64,000 bases of DNA from Nannocystis bainbridge (GTDB taxonomy: Bacteria; Myxococcota_A; Polyangia; Nannocystales; Nannocystaceae), in the NCBI RefSeq assembly GCF_028368995.1, contig NZ_JAQNDL010000002.1:1733724-1797723 (forward strand). The letters run 5' to 3'. The notes under the pieces were generated by a model, which was not told the DNA's origin, made no database searches, and was given only the letters and a program-made list of their open reading frames with translations. The position numbers and the translations under genes are program-made. This document shows positions 22,650-31,207 of this stretch, piece by piece; positions within the stretch are counted from its first letter, which is position 1; the number at the start of each line of letters is the position of its first letter.

Positions 22650-23369
22650 ATGGACGTCTACGGCCTCACGGGCGGGATCGGCAGCGGCAAGTCCGCCGCC
22701 GCCGAGATCTTCGAGGACTGCGGGATCCCGGTCGTCTCGGCCGACGAGCTGTCCCGCGTCGTCGTCACCCCCGGGAGCGAGGGCCTCGGGGCCGTGGTCG
22801 CCGCCTTCGGCGACGGCGTGCTCGACGACAACGGCGAGCTCAACCGGCGCAAGCTCGGCGCCCTCGTCTTCAAGGATCCCTCGCTGCGGCAGAAGCTCGA
22901 GTCGATCCTGCACCCCCGGATCCGTGACCGCTTCCAGGACGTGCTCGCCGCCCTGACCGCCACCGGCCACAAGATGGTCGTCTACGAGGTCCCGCTGCTG
23001 TTCGAGACTGGCCTCGACAAGCAGGTCAAGGCCGTGATCCTCGTCTCGGCGCCCGAGGCCCAGCGCATCGCCCGCGTCGTCAGCCGCGATCGCCTCACCG
23101 AGCCCGAGGTCCGGGCCCGCCTCGCCGCGCAGCTCGACGACGCCACCCGCCGCGCCCGCGCCCACTTCATCCTCGAGAACGACAAGGACCTCGCTCACCT
23201 CAAGCAGCAGGTCTTGAACCTCCTGCCGACCCTGCGCAGCGGCGCGATCCCCCGGCCCGCCGGCGAGGCCAAGGACGCCGCCGCCCGCCCGGCCGTCCCG
23301 CCGCCGCCGCCGTCCGTGCGCCCGTCCGCCAGCCTGCCCCCGCGCCCGCCGCCGGTGCCCAAGCCCTGA
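22650..23369 (+). CDS. coaE: Dephospho-CoA kinase
   Basis: Last step of coenzyme A synthesis: phosphorylation of the ribose 3'-OH of dephospho-CoA. 239 residues with P-loop GGIGSGKS at the N terminus, SADELSR, the HPRIRDR lid-region helix and VPLLFE. The first 200 residues match the normal length of the family; a Pro-rich tail of about 35 residues (PPPPPSVRPSASLPPRPPP) is an addition. Divergent from engB. Confidence 0.95.
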   Translation: MDVYGLTGGIGSGKSAAAEIFEDCGIPVVSADELSRVVVTPGSEGLGAVVAAFGDGVLDDNGELNRRKLGALVFKDPSLRQKLESILHPRIRDRFQDVLAALTATGHKMVVYEVPLLFETGLDKQVKAVILVSAPEAQRIARVVSRDRLTEPEVRARLAAQLDDATRRARAHFILENDKDLAHLKQQVLNLLPTLRSGAIPRPAGEAKDAAARPAVPPPPPSVRPSASLPPRPPPVPKP

Positions 23370-23387
23370 CGCGCCGCCGGCCGCGAG

Positions 23388-23485
23388 GGGCCTGTCCTCT
23401 CGGGCATGTTGTCGGCGACATGCCCTCATCGACATGTCCACTCGGACATGCCCCGAAGGGCATGTCCGAGAGACCATAGGACGGC
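23388..23485. repeat. 14-bp repeat array 2 (downstream of coaE)
   Basis: Seven consecutive phased units starting at 23388, 23402, 23416, 23430, 23444, 23458 and 23472. The pair 23444/23458 gives a 10-bp perfect inverted repeat, GGACATGCCC and GGGCATGTCC, around a CGAA loop. The remaining 114 bp to the next gene show no feature. Confidence 0.92.
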
Positions 23486-23599
23486 GATCCGGAACCGTGA
23501 GACCACGTCTACCGGCCTCGCCAGGCCCGCCTGCGCGTTCACCCGGCGCTCTCGCCCGCCGCCGTCCCGCACCGGGCGCTCGTGCTATAGCCAGAGCCG

Positions 23600-24700
23600 A
23601 TGACGAGCGACTCCCTCCCTCTCGCCGGCACCGTCGTCGTCGACGTCTCGCGGATGTTGCCCGGGGCCGTGCTCGCGCGCTGCCTGCTCGACCTCGGCGC
23701 GCGCGTGATCAAGGTCGAAGATCCCGCGACCGGCGACCTCATGCGGCACGCTCCGCCGCTGATCGACGGCATCGGCGCCGGCTTCGTCGCCTTCTTCCGC
23801 GGGGCCGAGTCCGTCGGCCTCGACCTGCGCACCCCCGCGGGCGCGGCCGCCCTGCGCAGCCTTGCGGCCGGGGCCGACGTCCTGATCGAGAGCTTCCGCC
23901 CCGGCACCATGGCCCGCTTCGGCCTGCCCGAGCCCGAGCTGCTGGCCGCCAACCCCGGCCTCGTGCTCTGCTCGCTACCTGGCTTTTCGGTCAGCTCCGC
24001 CGTCGGCCACGACCTCAACTTCACCGGCCTCACCGGCCTCCTGCGGGCGCTGCGGACCGACGGCATCGTCGGCCTCCAGCTCGCCGACGTCACCAGCGGT
24101 TTGCTGGCCTGCAGCAGCGTGCTCGCGGCCCTGCTGCGCCGCGCTCGCACCGGCAAGGGCGGGCACGTCCAGCAGCCGCTGCTCTCGGGCCCGTTGCCGT
24201 TCGTCACCTGGGCCTGGGCCGAGCGCGCCGGCGGCGGCGGCGGCATGTCCGAGGCCGTCCTGGGCGGCCGCGCCCCGGCCTACCGCGCATACCGCTGCGG
24301 CGACGGCCGCGAGCTGTCGGTCGGCTGCCTCGAGCCCAAGTTCTGGTTGGCCTTCGCCCAGCTCGTCGGTCGCCCCGACCTCGCCGGCCTCGGCCTCGAC
24401 ACCGGGCCCGCGGGTCAGGAGGCCGCCGCGGCGATGGAGCAGCACCTCGCCGGCCACCCGCGCGACCACTGGCTGGCGCTGCTCGCCTCCCACGACCTGC
24501 CGGTCTGGCCGGTCCACGACCTCGACGCCGCCCCGCAGGAGCCCCGCCTCGTCGAGCTCACCGAGGCCACGCCCACCCCCGCCGGCTCGTTCCGCGGCGT
24601 CGGCCCGTTCTTCCCCTCGCTCGGCCGCACCCCCGAGCGCAGCGCCCCGGCCCTCGGCGAGCACACCGACGCGATCCTCGCCGAGTTCGCCCGCCGGTGA
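23600..24700 (+). CDS. CaiB/BaiF family CoA enzyme, alpha-methylacyl-CoA racemase-like
   Basis: 366 residues. Family III CoA transferase fold: RMLPGAVLARCLLDLGARVIKVE at the N terminus, then GHDLNFTGLTG and VGCLEPKFW. These carry the His and Glu positions used by alpha-methylacyl-CoA racemases, with an Asp in LADVTSG as third candidate, so racemisation of 2-methylacyl-CoA in branched-chain lipid or sterol side-chain breakdown is more likely than CoA transfer. The stop TGA forms the first three bases of repeat array 3. With the acyl-CoA ligase and the Rieske oxygenase elsewhere in the window, it fits lipid or steroid metabolism, but they are not in one operon. Confidence 0.82.
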   Translation: MTSDSLPLAGTVVVDVSRMLPGAVLARCLLDLGARVIKVEDPATGDLMRHAPPLIDGIGAGFVAFFRGAESVGLDLRTPAGAAALRSLAAGADVLIESFRPGTMARFGLPEPELLAANPGLVLCSLPGFSVSSAVGHDLNFTGLTGLLRALRTDGIVGLQLADVTSGLLACSSVLAALLRRARTGKGGHVQQPLLSGPLPFVTWAWAERAGGGGGMSEAVLGGRAPAYRAYRCGDGRELSVGCLEPKFWLAFAQLVGRPDLAGLGLDTGPAGQEAAAAMEQHLAGHPRDHWLALLASHDLPVWPVHDLDAAPQEPRLVELTEATPTPAGSFRGVGPFFPSLGRTPERSAPALGEHTDAILAEFARR

Positions 24701-24823
24701 CATGTCCCGAAGACCAGGTCGCAGGCCTGCGCCTCGACCTGTCCCGAGGGCCATGTCACCCGATCGACCACCCGCGCGCGCGGACCGACCTCCGCCCATC
24801 TGTCCCCCAGGACATGCGCGAAC
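24698..24823. repeat. 14-bp repeat array 3 (racemase-like / RlaP gap)
   Basis: Phased units at 24698 and 24712, then 24736 and 24750, then 24796 and 24810; each pair is 14 bp apart, with unrelated sequence between pairs. The first unit begins with the stop codon of the preceding gene. Confidence 0.8.
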
Positions 24824-24899
24824 CCAAGCCTCGCCTCCCCCGCGATCGCCCGCCCCTCCTCGCACGCCCCGCGCGGCCGCGTGCTATCGTCGCCGCCCC

Positions 24900-25841
24900 A
24901 TGGCCGACAGCCTGCTCCTCTACGAGACCGTCCACGGCTCGCAGGCCTACGGCCTCCAGACGCCCACCTCCGACGTCGACCTCAAGGGCATCCTCGTCGG
25001 GCCGGCGGCCTGGTACCACGGCTTCGTCGGCGGGCCCGAGCAGATCGAGCTGACGGCCGACCACGTCCGCTTCGAGATCCGCAAGTATTTCCGCCTCGCC
25101 GCCGCCGCCAACCCGACGGTGCTCGAGCTGCTGTGGACCCCGCCCGACTGCCACACCGTGTGCACCCCGCTCGGTGAGCGCCTGCTCGCCGAGCGCGATC
25201 GGTTCCTGTCGCTGCGGATCAAGGACAGCTTCTCCGGCTACGCCATGAGCCAGCTCGGGCGCATCAAGACCCACCGCAAGTGGGTCATGCACCCGCCCGA
25301 TCACGAGCCCACGCGCGCCGAGTTCGAGCTGCCCGAGACGCGCCTCATCTCGCGCGACCAGATGGGCGCCGTCGAGGCCATGCTGGGTGACGGGCGCATG
25401 GCCGAGGCCGACCTCACCACCAACTTCCTCGGCGTCCTCGACCGCGAGCGCCGCTACAAGGCCGCGCGCAAGGAGTGGGAGGCCTATCAGGGCTGGCTCA
25501 AGAACCGCAACCCGCGGCGCAGCGCGCTCGAGGCCGAGTTCGGCTACGACACCAAGCACGGCATGCACCTCATCCGTCTGCTGCGCATGGGCGCCGAGAT
25601 CGTCGAGACCGGCCAGCCGAAGGTCCGCCGCGACGACCGCGACGAATTGCTGGCGATCCGCGGCGGCGCGTGGAGCTACGAGCGGCTGATGGAAGCCGCC
25701 GACGCCCTCCACCAGCGCACCCAGGCCGCGGTCGCCGGCTCGCCGCTGCCGCCCGCGCCCGACGAGGCCGCGCTCGACGCCCTGTGCACCGACCTGGTCG
25801 GCCGGGCCCTCGCGCACATGGCCTCGAAGACAGCCTCCTGA
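24900..25841 (+). CDS. RlaP-type nucleotidyltransferase (DNA polymerase beta superfamily), copy 1
   Basis: 313 residues. Nucleotidyltransferase signature near the start: HGSQAYGLQTPTSDVDLKGI, with the G-S and D-x-D metal-binding residues. A helical region with many conserved charged residues follows (FGYDTKHGMHLIRLLRMG). The fold matches the RlaP family sometimes linked to RNA-ligase repair loci, but no RtcB or RNA ligase is encoded nearby. The last 28 nt, including the stop, consist of two units of the 14-bp repeat. A second, diverged copy follows 50 bp downstream. Confidence 0.82.
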   Translation: MADSLLLYETVHGSQAYGLQTPTSDVDLKGILVGPAAWYHGFVGGPEQIELTADHVRFEIRKYFRLAAAANPTVLELLWTPPDCHTVCTPLGERLLAERDRFLSLRIKDSFSGYAMSQLGRIKTHRKWVMHPPDHEPTRAEFELPETRLISRDQMGAVEAMLGDGRMAEADLTTNFLGVLDRERRYKAARKEWEAYQGWLKNRNPRRSALEAEFGYDTKHGMHLIRLLRMGAEIVETGQPKVRRDDRDELLAIRGGAWSYERLMEAADALHQRTQAAVAGSPLPPAPDEAALDALCTDLVGRALAHMASKTAS

Positions 25842-25897
25842 AAACCTTCCCCGAAGGACATGCCCCTTCGCACATGTCCCGAAAGACCCTCATGACC
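25814..25897. repeat. 14-bp repeat array 4, spanning the end of one RlaP gene and the start of the next
   Basis: Six consecutive units start at 25814, 25828, 25842, 25856, 25870 and 25884. The TGA at 25839-25841 ends the second unit and terminates RlaP copy 1. The ATG at 25892 lies in the last unit, and an in-frame ATG at 25874 lies in the ACATGTCC core of the fifth. Confidence 0.9.
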
Positions 25898-26680
25898 CTC
25901 GACCTGCCGCCCAACGCCCTGCCCGACCTCGAGCTCGGGCGCCGCTTCATCCTCACCTGCGCCGTGCCGGGCGACGTGTTCCAGTGCGGCGTCACCGGCA
26001 GCCACAACTACGGCTTCAGCTCGCCCGACAGCGACCTCGATCTCAAGGGCGTGTTCATCGCCCCGACGCGGGCGCTGCTCGGCCTTCACCGCCCCGGCGA
26101 CGCCGTCGAGCGGCTCACCGAGTTCGAGGGCCTCGAGTGCGACCTCAGCCTCACCGAGGTCGGCCGCGCGCTCGCCCTCCTGCTGGCGGGCAACGGCAAC
26201 ATGATCGAGCGCCTGCTGTCGCCGTTCCAGCTGTACGAGTCGCCGGAGATCGAGGAGCTGCAGGCGCTCGCGCGCGGGGCCGTGTCGCGCCGGTTCATCC
26301 GCCACTATCAGGGCTTCTTCCGCGGCATGTGCCGCGAGCACGACCGCGAGCCGGTGCCGCGCGCCAAGAGCCTCCTCTACGCCTACCGCGTCGCGCTGAC
26401 CGGCGTGCACCTGCTGCGCACCGGCGAGCTCGAGGCCGATCTGCGCCGCCTGGCCCCGCTATACGGCTACGACGACGCGCTCTCGCTGATCCGGATCAAG
26501 GTCGAGGGCACGGAAAAGGGCGCGGTGACCCAGGAAATCGACGCCCTCCACCGCGCCGCCTGGCCCAGGCTCGAGGCCGACCTCCAGGCGGCCCTGGAGC
26601 ACAGCCCGCTGCCGGCCGATCCCCCGAACGAGGTCGCCTGCGAGGCGTGGCTCGTCGAACTGCGGCGACGACGCCTGTAA
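25892..26680 (+). CDS. RlaP-type nucleotidyltransferase, copy 2
   Basis: 262 residues. Signature TGSHNYGFSSPDSDLDLKGV matches copy 1 in the same places (G-S, D-x-D), followed by a C-terminal helical part (YRVALTGVHLLRTGELEADL). Shorter than copy 1 and only distantly similar outside the core, so an old duplication or a natural pair. The ATG at 25892 is chosen; an ATG 18 bp upstream in the repeat core would add MSRKTL. Confidence 0.8.
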   Translation: MTLDLPPNALPDLELGRRFILTCAVPGDVFQCGVTGSHNYGFSSPDSDLDLKGVFIAPTRALLGLHRPGDAVERLTEFEGLECDLSLTEVGRALALLLAGNGNMIERLLSPFQLYESPEIEELQALARGAVSRRFIRHYQGFFRGMCREHDREPVPRAKSLLYAYRVALTGVHLLRTGELEADLRRLAPLYGYDDALSLIRIKVEGTEKGAVTQEIDALHRAAWPRLEADLQAALEHSPLPADPPNEVACEAWLVELRRRRL

Positions 26681-26859
26681 CCTGCGCGTCGCACCCGGTC
26701 CGGCGTGATCCACGGCCGCGGCGATCGGCCGAGCCCTGCGCCCCACGGCCCGCCTGCGGCCGCTTGGCAGCGCTTGCGCCCCGCCGCCGCCGGGCCCGCG
26801 GTCGGGTCCGCGCCGCCGCGCGCCCGCCCCCCGGACTCTGCTACAACAACCTCAAGGCT

Positions 26860-27924
26860 GTGGCTCATATCGTCCTCGACAGCTGTGCAGGCCGCGATGG
26901 CGGGCGCGAGGCGCTCGAGGCCGCGGCGATCGCCAGCCTCCAGCTCGATCACCAGATCACCGTCGTCGGCGACGAGGCCGACATCACGGCGGCGCTGGCG
27001 AAGATCGCCCACGACGCCGAGCGCCTGCGCGTCGCCCACGCCCGCGATCGTTGCGAGCCCGACATGGACGCCGCCGAGGTGCTGCGTCAGTCCCCGCGCA
27101 ACAGCGTCGTCGTCGGCCTCGAGCTCGTCGCCCGCGATCCGAGCGCGGTGTTCGTCTCGGCCGGCGCGCCGGGCCTCATCGTCGCCGGCGCGCAGCAGAT
27201 CCTGGGCCGGATCCCCGGCGTCCCCAACGCCGCCCTGGCGGCCGTCTACCCGACCTTGCGCCCGCACGGCCCGGTCTCCGACCTGTTCGCGCTGCTGCTC
27301 GACGTCGGCGCGACCGTCGAGTGCAGCGGCGACGACCTCGTCAGCTTCGCCGCCATGGGCGCGGCCTATGCCTCCAAGATCTCGCGCATCGATCGCCCGC
27401 GCGTCGCCCTCCTCTGCAACGGCCACGGCATCTCCAACGCGCCCTCACGCGCGCGCGAGGCCCATCGCCGCTTGCTCGCCGCCAAGCCCGCCTTCGAGTA
27501 CGTCGGCTGCATCCGCGCCGACAGCGTCACCTCGGGCGACGCCGACGTGATCGTCACCGACGGCTTCTCCGGCGACGTCCTGCTGCGCACCCTCGAGGGC
27601 GTCGCGGCCACCGGCGAGAGCCTGCTGCGCCGCGCCGCCGAGAAGTTCCAGTGGCGCGTCGGCGTGCAGATGCTGAGCGACGGCATCTCCGCGATCCGCG
27701 AGTTCACTGACTGGGAGAACTACGGCGGCGCGCCCCTGCTCGGCTTCGATCGCGCGGTGATGGTCACCCAGGCCGACTCCGGCCGGCGCGCCTTCCTCAA
27801 CGCGATCCGGCTGGGCGCCAAGATCGATCGCCTGCAGGTCATCGCGGGCCTGGCTGCCGGCGTGGCCGCGTTCCACGGCCTGAGCGCGCCGCCGGCCAGC
27901 GCGCCCGCTTCGGAGGCGACATGA
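26860..27924 (+). CDS. PlsX-like phosphate acyltransferase (divergent)
   Basis: 354 residues from a GTG at 26860 that aligns with the family start (VAHIVLDSCAG versus VALDAMGG). Other family segments are ALLCNGHGISNAPSRAREAH and DADVIVTDGFSGDVLLRTLEG. PlsX makes acyl-phosphate from acyl-ACP for phospholipid synthesis. The first glycine-rich motif is altered and the usual plsX neighbours (rpmF, fabH) are absent, so this may be a second, specialised copy. Its stop overlaps the App1-like gene start (ATGA), implying joint expression with a putative lipid phosphatase. Confidence 0.72.
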   Translation: MAHIVLDSCAGRDGGREALEAAAIASLQLDHQITVVGDEADITAALAKIAHDAERLRVAHARDRCEPDMDAAEVLRQSPRNSVVVGLELVARDPSAVFVSAGAPGLIVAGAQQILGRIPGVPNAALAAVYPTLRPHGPVSDLFALLLDVGATVECSGDDLVSFAAMGAAYASKISRIDRPRVALLCNGHGISNAPSRAREAHRRLLAAKPAFEYVGCIRADSVTSGDADVIVTDGFSGDVLLRTLEGVAATGESLLRRAAEKFQWRVGVQMLSDGISAIREFTDWENYGGAPLLGFDRAVMVTQADSGRRAFLNAIRLGAKIDRLQVIAGLAAGVAAFHGLSAPPASAPASEAT

Positions 27925-29012
27925 GTTCCGACCCCGCCGATCCGTCCGAGCCCACCAGCCCCGAAGGCCAGGCGCTGCAGCCGCGCCGCTTCATGCACCT
28001 GCGCTGGGACCTCGACAAGACCTACCTCCGCACCGAGTTCGACTCGGTCAAGGATCTGATCCGGACCTTCCGGCAGAAGGCCGAGGACAAGATCGCGGTC
28101 GCCGGCGCCAGCGCCCTGTTGCGCGCGCTGCTCGACCCACGCGAGCGCAGCCACCGGCGCGTGACCTTCATCAGCGGCTCGCCCCGGCAGATGCGCAAGG
28201 TGCTGACCGCCAAGCTCGCGCTCGATGGCGTCGAGCCCGACATGTTCATCCTCAAGCCCAACCTCGAGAACCTGCTGCGCGGCCGGTTCCGGGCCATCCG
28301 CGGCCAGGTCGGCTACAAGCTCAAGGCGCTGCTGCTCAGCCACATGGCGGCCGAGCACGTCGACGAGTACCTGTTCGGCGACGACGCCGAGCAGGACGCG
28401 TTCATCTACAGCGTCTACGCCGACATCCTCGCCGGCCGCGTCGACGCGGTCGCCCTCGCGGCGATCCTCTCGACCTGCAAGGTCTACCGCGGCGACATCG
28501 ACGAGATCATGGCCTACCACCGCCAGCTGTTCGGCTCCGGCGAGGTGGTGCGCAGGATCTTCATCCACCTCGAGCGCCGCTCGCCGCTCGACCGCTTCGC
28601 GGCCTACGGGGCCCGCATCGTCGCGATCTACAACTACTTCCAGGGCGCGGCCGTGCTGTTCGAGGCCGGCGCGCTCGAGCCTCGCGGGCTGCTGGCCGTC
28701 ACGGCGGCCATGGAGCTCGAGGGCTACACCCCCGAGCGCCTGGCGAACTCGCTGCAAGACCTGATGCGCCGCGGAGTGCTCCACTTCGGCACCATCGAGC
28801 GGATGTCGCGCGAGCTGGCCGCCGCCGAGTCGACGATGGGCCGACCGGTGCCGCGGTTCCTCCACGCGTTCGAGGACGCGATCGGTTCGCTCGAGAACCT
28901 GCAGCGGCCGGGCCCGGCCTGGGAGGCCGAGATCAACTACCTCGGCATCTACCACGAGGCCCGCTTCCGCCGGCAGCAGCACCGCTTCCTCGGCATCCGC
29001 CTGCTCGATTAG
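27921..29012 (+). CDS. App1-like HAD-family phosphatase (DUF2183-type)
   Basis: 363 residues. HAD motif 1 reads WDLDKTYL near residue 35; motif 2 is FISGSPRQ near 91; the lysine of motif 3 is in YKLKALL; and the acidic motif LFGDDAEQDAFIY completes the active site. The FISGSP...YKLKALL order is that of the catalytic domain of yeast App1 phosphatidate phosphatase and its bacterial relatives. The C-terminal 150 residues are helical and unassigned. Coupled to the PlsX-like gene, which strengthens a role with phosphatidate or another lipid phosphate. Substrate is inferred. Confidence 0.72.
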   Translation: MSSDPADPSEPTSPEGQALQPRRFMHLRWDLDKTYLRTEFDSVKDLIRTFRQKAEDKIAVAGASALLRALLDPRERSHRRVTFISGSPRQMRKVLTAKLALDGVEPDMFILKPNLENLLRGRFRAIRGQVGYKLKALLLSHMAAEHVDEYLFGDDAEQDAFIYSVYADILAGRVDAVALAAILSTCKVYRGDIDEIMAYHRQLFGSGEVVRRIFIHLERRSPLDRFAAYGARIVAIYNYFQGAAVLFEAGALEPRGLLAVTAAMELEGYTPERLANSLQDLMRRGVLHFGTIERMSRELAAAESTMGRPVPRFLHAFEDAIGSLENLQRPGPAWEAEINYLGIYHEARFRRQQHRFLGIRLLD

Positions 29013-29054
29013 CGGGCGGCTGCCGCGAGACTGCGGGCCGTTCGCCGGCGACCT

Positions 29055-29124
29055 CGGTCTGTCATACAGGACATGTCTTTATAGACATTACATATCGAAC
29101 ATGTCCCCATAGACATAGACCGCG
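29055..29124. repeat. 14-bp repeat array 5
   Basis: Five consecutive units at 29055, 29069, 29083, 29097 and 29111 between two convergent genes. The four variable bases are AT-rich here (TTAT, TATC, CCAT), unlike the GC-rich surroundings. Confidence 0.9.
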
Positions 29125-29160
29125 CCGGGAAAAAGCGGCCGGCGCAGCGGCGGGCTCGGG

Positions 29161-30468
29161 TCATTTGCGACCGGCGCGGGGCGGCTTCGAGGGCTGGACC
29201 GGCTTCGCCGGCTGGGCGGGCTTCGCCGGCTGGATCGGCTTCACCGGCTTGGCCTGCAGCCGCGGCCCCGGGCTCGCGCTCGGCTTCTCCTGCAGCGGCT
29301 GCTTGCCGACCAGCTCCGCCTCTGGCGTGCGGACCTCGTAGAACCCGTTCGAGGCCGAGCGAGCGTTCATCCCCCCGCCGAGCTTCGAGGCGAGCACCTG
29401 GCACTCCTGGTTGGTCGCGTCCGACTCGAGCAGCAGGATCTGGGCCTGGCGCACCGTCGACTCGCCGCGGAAGGTCCCGACGATCTCGAACGTGCGATCG
29501 ACGAGCTCGGGCAGCAGCGCGGTGACGTCCTGCGTGACGCCGCTGTCGATCACCGCCTGCGGGATCAAGTAACCGGCGATGCTCTCGCGTTTGTAGCCGT
29601 GGCGGCCGTCGCCGAGCTCGTTGAAGTCGGTCGTGTAGAAATGGTTCTCGTCGTTCCAGTAGCGGTACAGCGGGACCGCGCCGTGCTGCGGGCTGGCGTA
29701 CACGTAGCCGGCGATCCGCTCGAAGTTCCAGCCGTGCGCGCCGCCGCGGAGCTCGTTGTAGTCGATCGTGTAGAAGTGGTCGGTCCCGTTCCAGTAGCGG
29801 TACAGCGGCACCGTGCCGGCCACCTGCGTGCGGAACAGATACCCCGGCGACGTCTCCTCGCTGTAGCCGTGATCCTGCGGGTGCTCGACGTCGGCCGTAT
29901 AGAAGTGATCCTTGCCGTTGAACCAGCGGGTCAGCTTGACCAGGCCCTTCGGCACCATCGACACCGCGCCGCCCTTGAGGAACACCATCATCGTGAACGG
30001 GACGTCCTTGACCTTCTCCTGCTGCACGACCGCCTGGAACACCACCCGCTTCATCGGCGGCACGTCGATCGGCGTGGCGAACTTGTAGAGGATCTCCTCG
30101 GTCGTCGTCTGCGTGTCTTCGGACTGGAAGTTGTAGCCGACCTCGACCTCGCTCTTGAACTTGATGCCGAGGCTGAACTCGAACCCGACTTTCCAGCCGA
30201 GCTTGACCCCGTGGGTCTTCTTGACCGAGACGGTGTCCACCACCTTCTTCTCGACCGCCGCCGAGATCGACTGCTTGACCGTGCCGCAGTTGGTGTACGT
30301 GATCTCGTCGATGATGAGCGGCGCCACGTCGCTCGTGCCCGGCTGCGCGATCAGGTTCTTGTCATAGAGCGCGTCGGGGTACTCGCGCTCGGCGATCACC
30401 AGCGCCGAACCGCGCGCCTCGAGCCGCTTGTTCATCTCTCGCACCATCTCGACCGTAATCGTCGGCAT
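29161..30468 (-). CDS. Putative aerolysin/ETX-type pore-forming protein with DUF5648-like repeats
   Basis: 435 residues, no signal peptide. Residues 45-165 are a Ser/Thr- and Val-rich beta region alternating polar and apolar residues (VEKKVVDTVSVKKTHG, then VEVGYNFQSEDTQTTTEE), which looks like the insertion and sandwich part of aerolysin/epsilon-toxin-type proteins. Residues 180-300 hold three repeats with the motif LYRYWNGTDHFYT...GW(N/K)...AGY, as in DUF5648, a domain probably used for surface or sugar binding. The C-terminal 60 residues are a Lys/Pro tail (PAKPAQPAKPVQPSKPP). GGAGG stands about 8 bp before the ATG. Pore formation is inferred from pattern only; a non-toxic beta-structured protein is possible. 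Confidence 0.6.
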   Translation of the reverse strand: MPTITVEMVREMNKRLEARGSALVIAEREYPDALYDKNLIAQPGTSDVAPLIIDEITYTNCGTVKQSISAAVEKKVVDTVSVKKTHGVKLGWKVGFEFSLGIKFKSEVEVGYNFQSEDTQTTTEEILYKFATPIDVPPMKRVVFQAVVQQEKVKDVPFTMMVFLKGGAVSMVPKGLVKLTRWFNGKDHFYTADVEHPQDHGYSEETSPGYLFRTQVAGTVPLYRYWNGTDHFYTIDYNELRGGAHGWNFERIAGYVYASPQHGAVPLYRYWNDENHFYTTDFNELGDGRHGYKRESIAGYLIPQAVIDSGVTQDVTALLPELVDRTFEIVGTFRGESTVRQAQILLLESDATNQECQVLASKLGGGMNARSASNGFYEVRTPEAELVGKQPLQEKPSASPGPRLQAKPVKPIQPAKPAQPAKPVQPSKPPRAGRK

Positions 30469-30664
30469 CTCTCCACTCCTCCCAAATGCACCGCAGACCC
30501 GCGGCCGTGATGGCGCGCCGGGTGCGGGTCCCGTTAAGTGGCGGGCCGCTGCGATCGCGGCTCAGCAATTTTTCGTCGCGCTCTCGCGCTCGTTTCGGTG
30601 CGAGCGGCCTCGCGCTTGACTTCCCGGTCCGGCTCGCGCATCACCCTCGCGAGGCGCGTGAAGG

Positions 30665-31207
30665 TTGAGCGACGTCCAGCGCCAACAGGCCATCGCCGAT
30701 CTCTTCGATCGCCACGCCGATCACGTCTCTCGCGTGCTCACGCGGATCCTCGGGCTCGACCCCGAGACGCCCGACCTGACGCAAGAGGTGTTCCTCCGGG
30801 CCTTCCGCGGCCTCGATCGCTTCCGTGGCGCGCCCGAGGTCCTGCCGCGCTGGCTCACCGGCATCGCCGTATTCGTCGCCCGCGAGCACATCCGGCGCAA
30901 GCGCGGCCGCTGGTGGCTGCGCTGGGCCGGCGCCGACGAGCCGGTGCCCGAGCCGCCGGCCGCCACCGCGAGCCCTGACGTCGTCCTGGCCGTGCATCGC
31001 GTCCGCGGCGTCATCGAGCGCTTGCCCGTCGACGAGCGCATCCCGTTCTCGCTGCGCTACCTCGACGACATGGAGCTCGAAGAGGTCGCCCACGCCTGCG
31101 ACGTGTCGCTGGCGACCATCAAGCGCCGACTCGCCCGCGCCCGCGCTCGCTTCGATAAGCTCGCGGCGCGCGACGCCATCCTCCTCAACTGGGTGGACAA
31201 GGGATGA
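30665..31207 (+). CDS. ECF-like RNA polymerase sigma factor (second)
   Basis: 180 residues. Region 2: ADHVSRVLTRILGLDPETPDLTQEVFLRAFRGLDRF; region 4: LPVDERIPFSLRYLDDMELEEVAHACDVSLATIKRRLARARARF. The best start is a TTG at 30665; no ATG or GTG in this frame precedes region 2. The stop overlaps the next start (ATGA). The following gene has no visible anti-sigma fold, but a membrane protein is third in the operon and could fill that role. Confidence 0.88.
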   Translation: MSDVQRQQAIADLFDRHADHVSRVLTRILGLDPETPDLTQEVFLRAFRGLDRFRGAPEVLPRWLTGIAVFVAREHIRRKRGRWWLRWAGADEPVPEPPAATASPDVVLAVHRVRGVIERLPVDERIPFSLRYLDDMELEEVAHACDVSLATIKRRLARARARFDKLAARDAILLNWVDKG

